Below, in pieces: positions 1 to 6,549 of a stretch of 64,000 nucleotides of DNA (the stretch's first letter is position 1; the number at the start of each line of letters is the position of its first letter). The DNA lies in contig CAYNTO010000009.1 of assembly GCA_964400355.1 (NCBI GenBank), forward strand, positions 1 to 64,000, given 5' to 3'. The notes beneath the pieces were generated by a model. It was given only the letters and a program-made list of their open reading frames with translations, was not told the DNA's origin and made no database searches. A program made the position numbers and the translations under genes. This stretch comes from JACKAL01 sp964400355 (GTDB taxonomy: Bacteria; Bdellovibrionota; Bdellovibrionia; Bdellovibrionales; JAGQZY01).

Positions 1-218
1 CGGCCTGTGCGATCGCGCACATGCATGTTCTTATGAACCTCCAGCGGATCGAGACCTTCCTTACCGGCATTAAAGGCGCGCGTGGTGATATCCACGAACG
101 CCAAGTTTTCCGCTCCCCTCAGTGTGCGGTAATGATTGATCTCTCGCGAGCACAGATGGCAAAGTCCATCGAAATAAATTGTGGTTTTGTTTACATTTTC
201 TTTTGCTGGCGTCGCCAC
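1..218 (-). CDS. DCC family thiol-disulfide oxidoreductase-like protein (DUF393), 3' end outside window
   Basis: Only the N-terminal 72 codons are in the window; the gene runs off the left edge. Reading leftward from a GTG at 218 gives a YFDGLCHLC motif at residues 15-23. This is the D-G-x-C-x-x-C signature of the DCC/DUF393 (YuxK-like) family, thioredoxin-like proteins presumed to do thiol-disulfide chemistry, with no firmly known substrate. The GTG has a GAGG Shine-Dalgarno five bases upstream and lies inside the last codons of the preceding gene, a 28-bp overlap that implies translational coupling. It is the most distal visible member of the operon headed by the MerR/B12 regulator. The family call is firm; the role is inferred from context only. 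Confidence 0.85.
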   Translation of the reverse strand, partial: MATPAKENVNKTTIYFDGLCHLCSREINHYRTLRGAENLAFVDITTRAFNAGKEGLDPLEVHKNMHVRDRTG

Positions 219-985
219 TGTTTCCTCACTTTTTCTGATGAGTTCGCTCGAGTCATAACATAAAGGGAGCGTCTTGAGCCGGCCTTCGCGGCTGTACCGT
301 AAAGAATACGAACATCCTCATCCGTGTATACCTCTTCAAGCTTTCCGCCTCCAAAAAACAATTTAACTATGAAACTCGGCACGATTGTGATCTCGTTCTG
401 AAGTTGGCCACTTTCTGCAAGAGCAGCTAGCTCCCATATATTGGTATTCGTCGGACGCGGATCTACTCCAGGATAATCGGTAAATTTAACGTTCAGGCCG
501 TTCGCATCGGTGCTGTCGAGCTTGAATTCTCCTCGCAATAAACCCACCTGCTCTTTGCTTTTGTCTTCACCCGGGTAATAAGGAGCGACATTGTAATAAT
601 AGCCATCGGCAAATACGACTTGATAGATTTCATAAATACCTATGGTTGGGTCCACACTGCCGTCGTTATTCTTGTACTCATACGGTCCCCACACTTGTTT
701 CCAAGCTCCGGCTAAAATGGAGATCCGATCTTTCACCGGTGGCATCGGTTTTAAGGCCACTAGCTTCTCGACAAGAGGGTCTATGGTTTTTTGCTTTGCC
801 TGATCTGGATCACCCTGCCCTTCGTAGGATTTTGCGATTGCAAGAATTTCGTTTTTGAGTTCCGCGATGTCTTTATCCACACCCGATGCAAAGCTCGATT
901 GGCAAATAAACGCTACCAACAAAACGATTGTCATTTTTTTCTTATTCCACACAGTGTACATCCTTTCGAAATTTTTTACGTTCAT
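191..985 (-). CDS. exported PAP/fibrillin-like lipid-associated protein
   Basis: A 264-residue exported protein. A basic stretch (NKKK, residues 14-17) precedes a hydrophobic run ending in SSFA, a likely signal peptide. A helical segment with PLVEKLVALKP is followed by ILAGAWKQVWGPYEY, and the protein ends with EDVRILYGTAAKAGSRRSLYVMTR. That order (short helices, L-x-G-x-W-x-L-like strand, terminal D-x-R-I-x-x-G...LxVxxR) resembles the PAP/fibrillin domain of plastid lipid-associated proteins, a lipocalin-like fold. This is recognition by pattern, not a search. The start is uncertain: 985 lies three bases after the SDR stop, but Met18 (934) would give a more compact signal peptide. Cotranscribed with the SDR upstream and the DCC gene downstream. 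Confidence 0.72.
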   Translation of the reverse strand: MNVKNFERMYTVWNKKKMTIVLLVAFICQSSFASGVDKDIAELKNEILAIAKSYEGQGDPDQAKQKTIDPLVEKLVALKPMPPVKDRISILAGAWKQVWGPYEYKNNDGSVDPTIGIYEIYQVVFADGYYYNVAPYYPGEDKSKEQVGLLRGEFKLDSTDANGLNVKFTDYPGVDPRPTNTNIWELAALAESGQLQNEITIVPSFIVKLFFGGGKLEEVYTDEDVRILYGTAAKAGSRRSLYVMTRANSSEKVRKQWRRQQKKM

Positions 986-988
986 CGC

Positions 989-1762
989 TTACCGTTTAAA
1001 CTTCTTTTGAACTATTGATCGAAAAAGCGGGTTGAGGTTCTGTGCCACCCATAGTCCAACGCCCGTTGCGCCCCCGGGGTAGACGTACCGCTCACCCGAT
1101 TCTATTGCGGCCTTAATGATGTCGGCATACTCTTCCGCGGTGATCGACTCTTGGGGCACCTCGAAATTTTTGCCATATTTGACTTCGATCTCATCGAACA
1201 TGCGTGTCTTGATTCCCGGAGTTATTAAACAGAGTGTGGATACTCCGGTGCTTTTTAGCTCGGCCTCGATGCAATCGGTGAACGCCACGACCGCTGCTTT
1301 GGATGCCGCGTAGGTGGACGCGCAGGGAAAGTGCATAAAAGCGGAAACGCTGGAGTTATTGATAATCTTCCCCCGCCCTCTTGCAATCATGGCTGGAATC
1401 ACAGCGCGGGTTAAATGGACAAGAGCATTCACATTCACCTGAAACATGGTGTAGATATCGTCGACGCTTTGGTCCTCGATCAATCCGCCTGTGAGCAGCC
1501 CGGCATTGTTGAACAAAATATCCACAGGCACATCTTTAAGTTGCTGCGCGAGAGTCTCCACACCCGCCTTGGTCGATAAATCGCATTTTAGAAACTGAAC
1601 AGAGGCCGCTCCGCGATTGTGGAGATCGGAATCGAGTGCCGTGTCCCACGATCGCGATGCAATGTAAACATGGGCGCCACAGTCCGCCGCCATTTGCGCC
1701 ACACCGAGGCCGATACCGCGATTGCCTCCTGTGATTACAAAATGAGAGTTTCTAATAGTCAT
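989..1762 (-). CDS. SDR family NAD(P)-dependent oxidoreductase
   Basis: Classical short-chain dehydrogenase of 257 residues. The N-terminus carries the cofactor loop TGGNRGIGLG (about residues 11-20), then NNAGL, a catalytic serine in NNSSVSA and the YAASK active-site pair, followed by a P-G-x-x-x-T segment. Substrate unknown. The start at 1762 is chosen because it has a good AGAGG Shine-Dalgarno and forms an ATGA overlap with the stop of the upstream DUF2878 gene; a longer reading frame to 1810 lies inside that gene. SDRs are regular members of gene sets controlled by MerR/B12 light regulators, so a role in lipid or redox response is plausible but inferred. Confidence 0.93.
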   Translation of the reverse strand: MTIRNSHFVITGGNRGIGLGVAQMAADCGAHVYIASRSWDTALDSDLHNRGAASVQFLKCDLSTKAGVETLAQQLKDVPVDILFNNAGLLTGGLIEDQSVDDIYTMFQVNVNALVHLTRAVIPAMIARGRGKIINNSSVSAFMHFPCASTYAASKAAVVAFTDCIEAELKSTGVSTLCLITPGIKTRMFDEIEVKYGKNFEVPQESITAEEYADIIKAAIESGERYVYPGGATGVGLWVAQNLNPLFRSIVQKKFKR

Positions 1763-2262
1763 GGGAACCTCTTTGTTAAAGTGAGAATGAGCGGAAAGGC
1801 CAAAGCCCAAAAGACACCGTAAATGATCAAGGTGGTCGAGCTTTCAAACTCGAGAACACCAAAAGCTTCCCCCGATTTGTAACTCAATGGGCCCATGACC
1901 AAGCCAAGGACCGCGGCGACGGCAAACGGCGCGCGTAACGTGTGTCCTAGGGCTAACATCGAAAATGCAAACGACAACCATATGGATATCAACCAATAGG
2001 GCATGGCCCCAATGGAATCGCCCACTGCATTCACCAAACCGAGATGTATCAATAGCCCATCAAACACGCTGCCAACACAAGTGATGGCACAAGCAAGCAG
2101 GGTATTTTGTGAATTTAACAGACCCCTCCAACACAAAAACAAAATGAGGACGGCTGGACCACTAAACGCCGCAAATCCGTACGACGTTGGTGCTAGAAAT
2201 ACTGCCATGAACCAACTCACATAGAACAATGCAAAGCTACCAATGGCGTCTAACTTACTCAC
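1759..2262 (-). CDS. DUF2878-like integral membrane protein
   Basis: A 167-residue hydrophobic protein with about five membrane segments, beginning SKLDAIGSFALFYVSWFMAV and ending with a KRFP tail. Length, topology and opening resemble DUF2878 proteins, which have no established activity and are often found near photolyase and B12-MerR genes. The GTG start at 2262 forms a GTGA overlap with the stop of the upstream gene and is preceded by AAAGG seven bases upstream; the reading frame stays open further upstream, but that part is shadow coding inside the neighbour. Its own stop overlaps the SDR start by ATGA. Part of a tightly coupled leftward operon. Confidence 0.75.
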   Translation of the reverse strand: MSKLDAIGSFALFYVSWFMAVFLAPTSYGFAAFSGPAVLILFLCWRGLLNSQNTLLACAITCVGSVFDGLLIHLGLVNAVGDSIGAMPYWLISIWLSFAFSMLALGHTLRAPFAVAAVLGLVMGPLSYKSGEAFGVLEFESSTTLIIYGVFWALAFPLILTLTKRFP

Positions 2263-2951
2263 TGGGCACCTTTCCAATCGTAGTGAATGACAACATCTTG
2301 CGCGGAACCCTTGTCGGAAAGAATGTTGGAGCGGCCGGCAAAGGACTTGATACGCATTCTTTTTAAGTCGTAAACAACTTTGAGCTCGCTGGCGAACAAA
2401 CGAATCAGCCAATTGCTAGCACGAATTCCGTATTCAGCCTCGTCTGCGGAGGTCGATGAGCGACGATATCCAGTTAACGAATAAAAGTCCTTTTTTTCCA
2501 GAACTCCAAATTTAAAATCTAGCGCTTGGGTCGCCAGCTTTTCCGCGTTGGCCTTTATAAAGTTGTCGAACCCCTGGCTGACCACCATTTCTGGCTGGAG
2601 CGGAAAAGTCTTTTTGCCAACCTGTTTGGAATTTTTAGTTTCTTCGAACTCAACGGCGTCGCCGGTGATACGCACTACGGTCTTAGTGCGAAATCGTTCG
2701 TCTTCGAAAGTGGTCTCTGGCAGTTGCTGGTTTTTTGAAAAATCCGAGGTCATTCGCGCGAACACCGCTCCATCAGGCTTAGTGTATTCAACACGAATGA
2801 ACTTATTGAGGCCCTCTTCGTCGTTCTGAATGCTATGTTTTTCGAGATAAACGGTTTCGCCTTTTTTGTTCTTGGCGACTCCAACCAGCGTGTCCGCAAG
2901 CGCTACACTGGAAAGCACGTAGACCCATAGGATTAGAAGTGGACGACTCAT
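2259..2951 (-). CDS. exported protein of unknown function in the B12-regulator operon
   Basis: A 230-residue protein with a clear signal peptide (SRPLLILWVYVLSSVALA, cleavage before DTLVG). The mature part is rich in beta strand and charged residues. It includes VYLEKHSI, RVEYTKPDG and a segment around VSQGFDNFIKANAEKLA. I recall similar unnamed exported proteins beside B12-MerR regulators but cannot name the family. Start chosen at 2951 because GGGAGAG precedes it and the signal peptide begins there; the frame remains open to 2996. It directly follows the regulator gene (41 bases) and overlaps the DUF2878 gene by GTGA. No catalytic motif is visible; a lipid- or envelope-related role is only a guess. 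Confidence 0.7.
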   Translation of the reverse strand: MSRPLLILWVYVLSSVALADTLVGVAKNKKGETVYLEKHSIQNDEEGLNKFIRVEYTKPDGAVFARMTSDFSKNQQLPETTFEDERFRTKTVVRITGDAVEFEETKNSKQVGKKTFPLQPEMVVSQGFDNFIKANAEKLATQALDFKFGVLEKKDFYSLTGYRRSSTSADEAEYGIRASNWLIRLFASELKVVYDLKRMRIKSFAGRSNILSDKGSAQDVVIHYDWKGAQ

Positions 2952-2992
2952 TAAACTCTCCCATCTGCGCATTTTTGAAGATAAACTTGTAA

Positions 2993-3928
2993 TCACAAAC
3001 GGCCTCCGAGATTTTTTAGATAACCTTCGAGCTCCTCAAAATTCTTGAGTGCAAATAAAGACGAATCGGATTCATGTGGGATTATCGGAGCTTGAGTCCC
3101 CGCCACCAAAATCTTTAAATGAGCGCCCATTTTTTTTTGCACTTCGCTAATATAGGAGAGTGGTTCTTGGCGAGCTCCGCCCTTTTTAGATACTGTCGTA
3201 ACGACAAGTAAATGTGAGGCGCCAAAGCGCAATGCGGTCTCTGCCAAATCCTGCGCTGGCGTGTTGGGACCGAGATAAAGCGACACAAATCCGCTAGAGC
3301 GAATGAGCATGTGCGCCAAAAGCAATCCGATCTCGTGGTAATCTCCTTCTGGTGCAGCGAGAATAAATTGTACTCCCTTCGGCACCTTACCAGTTCGTTT
3401 TTTTGATTCTTGCTCCGACACGGCGACATATATTTTTTCCTTAAGGCACGCCGACAAAATATGCTCTTGAGCAACGGACACAACTCCTGCCTCAACGTCT
3501 GCAGCGAGAGCACCCATTAGTGGTAGTAAAAAATCATGAAGGAGACGACCCACATTTTTAGTAGGAATCTTCCTCAGGGCTTCTTGAAGCTCTGGCCATT
3601 TTTGCAATGAAACAAGCTCCATGATCTCTGCAATATTTTTTTTGCGGTGATCAACTGGTGCGTGCACTGGCTCTTCGGGGTGCTCAAAAAGCCCTTTGAG
3701 CTTTTGATTACTGAGGGCCGAGACCTTCCCGATTTTATGCCCCCGCTTGATCAACTCGCGAAGAAGAAGCGCCCTCTCCACATCCGCGGTGCTGTATTCC
3801 CGGCGTCCCGTCTCTCCTCGCTGCGGACGAAACACCGAATAGCGATTCTCCCACCCACGTATCGTGAATTCCGAGAGTCCGGTGAGGTGGATCATCTGAC
3901 GTATGGAAAATAGCTCTTTCTGTGCCAC
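2993..3928 (-). CDS. MerR family regulator with cobalamin-binding domain (CarH/LitR-like)
   Basis: A 311-residue regulator. Residues about 5-75 form a MerR winged helix (FSIRQMIHLTGLSEFTIRGW, then GRREYSTADVERALLLRELI). The middle is a helical bundle and the C-terminal half a B12-binding Rossmann domain with the DxHxxG signature in EGDYHEIGLLLAHML. CarH/LitR proteins bind adenosylcobalamin, tetramerise on DNA in the dark and fall apart in light, inducing genes for photoprotection and membrane lipids. The bundle motif W-x9-EH, which contacts adenosylcobalamin in CarH, is here V-x9-EH (VEAGVVSVAQEH), so the light-sensing chemistry may differ. GTG start at 3928 with no clear Shine-Dalgarno. First gene of a leftward operon; a 20-bp palindrome sits 29 bases upstream. 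Confidence 0.9.
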   Translation of the reverse strand: MAQKELFSIRQMIHLTGLSEFTIRGWENRYSVFRPQRGETGRREYSTADVERALLLRELIKRGHKIGKVSALSNQKLKGLFEHPEEPVHAPVDHRKKNIAEIMELVSLQKWPELQEALRKIPTKNVGRLLHDFLLPLMGALAADVEAGVVSVAQEHILSACLKEKIYVAVSEQESKKRTGKVPKGVQFILAAPEGDYHEIGLLLAHMLIRSSGFVSLYLGPNTPAQDLAETALRFGASHLLVVTTVSKKGGARQEPLSYISEVQKKMGAHLKILVAGTQAPIIPHESDSSLFALKNFEELEGYLKNLGGRL

Positions 3929-3957
3929 GTGCCGACAATAGCCGAAGCGGTAGGGTT

Positions 3958-3977
3958 TGTATAGAATATTCTATACA
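3958..3977. promoter_or_regulatory. 20-bp perfect palindrome, likely operator of the MerR/B12 regulator
   Basis: TGTATAGAATATTCTATACA reads identically on both strands. It lies 29 bases upstream of the regulator GTG, and -10-like hexamers (TATTCT, TAGAAT) fall inside it, so a bound protein would cover the promoter. The TGTATA/TATACA arms resemble half sites described for LitR/CarH-type proteins. No comparable palindrome was seen elsewhere near this operon. Autorepression is an inference. Confidence 0.75.
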
Positions 3978-4136
3978 CTGTCTTTAGCTGGGTTTTGCGG
4001 TAAGCGCGGCGTGCCAATTCGAAGAGCACTCACCACCAACCCCACCAAAGTGTGGATCCCCATTTGCGGGTCTGCTTCTTACGTTCACAAAACGAATCTC
4101 AGTTGCAGAATACTAAAAACTTATTAACAATAACAT

Positions 4137-5831
4137 GTGAATAAAAGAGATCATTTCTACTTGATATGCTTCTACGTATATACGGTATTTATCGTCTTAA
4201 AATACCGGGGCATTGAACGCGCCGGTGACCTCGCAAATCTTCTCACATATAGTTTTCAGGATTTTCTGTTTTTTACGCTTTTCTCAGTTATCGTATTTTT
4301 ATTCTTTTATAAACAGAGAATACTTCTGGTCTTTATATTAGCGGCTCAATCGATAAATATTTTGTTTATCTCTAAAACATCCTACCCCATCAGTCAGTCA
4401 CTCCTATCGCAGCTGGGTGACTTCGCCACTCTACAGACTTCAGTCACTGCAAGGACGTTTAATTTTTCTTTTCTCGCCTTGGCAATCACTCTCCTAATTC
4501 TCGCTGCTTTGTTGTATTTACCGCTATTCTATAAACCGAACGCCATCACATTGCGCATTGCCAAAGTTTGCTGTATATCGTTGTTCGCAACGAGTAGTGC
4601 CTCTTGCGTATTTAATTCGAAACTTAAAAATAACAACGCCAAGTACTCCATCTTTTATTCGATTTTTCAGAAAACCGAACTCACGGAATCCCTCATCTCA
4701 GAGTTTAAAAAGGTACATTTAGTAAGGACGCCATCCGAATGGAAGAAACAGCAATACTCTGATAGCACACCACCAAAACCCTACAATATCGTGGTCCTTG
4801 TCATCGAAACGCTGTCCTTCCTGGCTCTAGAGAACGATCACGAAAGAGTGATGCCACGGCTCACTCGCCTTATGCACGAAAGCATCGCTTTTAATGAACA
4901 CTATGCAAATTGGCCGTTTTCTAGCAAATCCCTCTACGCTTTGACCTGCGGGAAATATCCACACCTGTCCAGTACGATAGAAATGAGAGTATTGCCAAAA
5001 ACAGATTGCGATGGTTGGGTCAAAACGGCGCAAGCCAAGTTCAACTATGACTCCTACCTCGGTTACACGGGCTACCTGAACTACGATAATATGGGATCTT
5101 TCTTTAAGACCCAGGCTTTTAAGACTGTGCGTGGTAGGTCGGATTACGAAACATCTAAGTCCTACCAAACTTCACTGCTCAGTATCGATGATATGGCCAT
5201 GGTCGATGATTTTGACCTTTGGCTCGAAAACAAAGAAAGCTTTATTTCTTTTTTAATAACAATGAATTCCCATTTTCCGTTCTGGAGCCCAGGCTCGGCA
5301 GAAAAACCTTTTGAAAACGCTTACAAAGATGCCCTCCACTACCAAGATAAAATCATCGGGGAAACCATTGACAATTTAAAAAAACGCAACTTATGGGATA
5401 AAACGATTTTTGTAGTAACCGGAGATCACGGATTGAGAGTCAATGAAACAACTGCCGATTCGCAGCACATGCATTTTAAAGTACCATTGGTCATTCATCA
5501 TCCCGGCAAAAAGCCCACAGCCATCGAACATCCGACCGCCCATAGTTCGCTAGGTTCTTCTCTACTGAAAATGGCCACGGGCATAGAGAGCGGCTATATT
5601 GATCAGAATTTATTCAGTCAAAAACCAATTTACATGTATTCTGAATTTGGGCACCTTCAGGTGATCAGGTTATCAAAAAATTCCATTGCATTTCTCGACA
5701 CCTACGATTTTAGTATTAAAGTAAAAGAATCATGGAAAGATCACTACAAAGAATGTTCGCCCAATTGCACCGGTTTGGCTCAGGAATTTTATGAATTTAT
5801 CTCGCATAATAAAAGTATTCATTCTCTTTAG
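4137..5831 (+). CDS. LTA synthase-like sulfatase-fold membrane enzyme
   Basis: A 564-residue protein with about five N-terminal membrane helices (residues 8-160) and a large C-terminal alkaline-phosphatase/sulfatase domain. Visible motifs are IVVLVIETLS (first metal-binding acidic residue), PFSSKSLYALTCGKYP (nucleophile region with Ser rather than the usual Thr or Cys) and FVVTGDHGLR (metal-binding D-H). This architecture is that of LtaS/OpgB/EptA-type enzymes, which move phospho-alcohol groups on the outer face of the inner membrane. The substrate cannot be read. Starts at GTG 4137 with no good Shine-Dalgarno; an ATG two bases upstream is out of frame. The gene is AT-rich compared with its neighbours and overlaps the next gene by 41 bp. 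Confidence 0.85.
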   Translation: MNKRDHFYLICFYVYTVFIVLKYRGIERAGDLANLLTYSFQDFLFFTLFSVIVFLFFYKQRILLVFILAAQSINILFISKTSYPISQSLLSQLGDFATLQTSVTARTFNFSFLALAITLLILAALLYLPLFYKPNAITLRIAKVCCISLFATSSASCVFNSKLKNNNAKYSIFYSIFQKTELTESLISEFKKVHLVRTPSEWKKQQYSDSTPPKPYNIVVLVIETLSFLALENDHERVMPRLTRLMHESIAFNEHYANWPFSSKSLYALTCGKYPHLSSTIEMRVLPKTDCDGWVKTAQAKFNYDSYLGYTGYLNYDNMGSFFKTQAFKTVRGRSDYETSKSYQTSLLSIDDMAMVDDFDLWLENKESFISFLITMNSHFPFWSPGSAEKPFENAYKDALHYQDKIIGETIDNLKKRNLWDKTIFVVTGDHGLRVNETTADSQHMHFKVPLVIHHPGKKPTAIEHPTAHSSLGSSLLKMATGIESGYIDQNLFSQKPIYMYSEFGHLQVIRLSKNSIAFLDTYDFSIKVKESWKDHYKECSPNCTGLAQEFYEFISHNKSIHSL

Positions 5832-6525
5832 TGGAATAGTTGGATTAACCCTCCTCATTGCTTTAAATTTTTTAGCTCCTCAACAAGTTGATTTTAAATT
5901 TCCAACGAATAGATTATGGCTCCATCGAGCAAATACTTTAGCTTCGCTAGACCCCGAAGTGATTCACACTGTTGGTGGTATCGAGGCCGACGTGTGGTTT
6001 GTAGACAATGAGTTTTTTGTTGCACATGATATCCACGAAATTTCGTTAAAATACCCGTTAACCGACCATCTCTCGGCCTTGCAAAAAATAAACCCTCAAC
6101 TCGTTGTTTGGATTGATTTAAAAAATTTAGATTCAGACAATGTTCACCGAATTCGAGAAAACTTTTTAAAGTTGCAGGATAACTTACATCTAAAAGACAA
6201 AATACTCATTGAGTCTAAAAGTTACTACGGTTTGTTTCAGCTTTGTCGTGGACAAATAAAGTGCAGTCTTTGGTACTATCAGACTGAATCAAAAATAAAA
6301 AATTTTCTGCTCAAAATTTCTGCGGTACTCACGAGTTACGCTGCAAATATTTCCATGTTTTCGATGGACGTTGAACACATGAGCGGCGCTCCCGATCAAA
6401 TATTGCGTTCCAATATAGGTGTGTTCACCGTTAATAAGCTGGATGTCGCATCGGAGCTAAAAAATAATAAAAACGTCAAAATTATATTGAGTGATAATCC
6501 TCAAACCCTACTCGGTACCCAGTAA
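5791..6525 (+). CDS. membrane-anchored GDPD/FAM151-like phosphodiesterase-fold protein
   Basis: A 244-residue protein with one N-terminal membrane anchor (residues 6-28). Next comes LWLHRANT, then GGIEADVWFVDNEFFVAHD, and later VVWIDLK. The order H-x-x-N ... E-x-D-V ... AHD ... D-x-K resembles glycerophosphodiester phosphodiesterase and FAM151/menorin TIM barrels, in which these residues bind the metal and phosphate. Activity is not proven. The start lies 41 bases before the end of the sulfatase-like gene in another frame, with AGGA upstream, so the two are translationally linked. The pair may act on the same phosphate-bearing envelope polymer or lipid. AT-rich. Confidence 0.68.
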   Translation: MNLSRIIKVFILFSGIVGLTLLIALNFLAPQQVDFKFPTNRLWLHRANTLASLDPEVIHTVGGIEADVWFVDNEFFVAHDIHEISLKYPLTDHLSALQKINPQLVVWIDLKNLDSDNVHRIRENFLKLQDNLHLKDKILIESKSYYGLFQLCRGQIKCSLWYYQTESKIKNFLLKISAVLTSYAANISMFSMDVEHMSGAPDQILRSNIGVFTVNKLDVASELKNNKNVKIILSDNPQTLLGTQ

Positions 6526-6549
6526 CAGCCATCATGTGCTGATATTTGG

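Noticed and set aside
21..263. Open frame of 80 codons on the plus strand at the left edge
   Set aside because: It is antisense to the DCC gene, whose motif is unmistakable on the minus strand, and has no ribosome site or family pattern.
3929..4136. Cobalamin riboswitch upstream of the B12-MerR gene
   Set aside because: The region is only about 200 bp, lacks the B12-box (GCCACTG-like) and shows no long paired structure other than the 20-bp palindrome.
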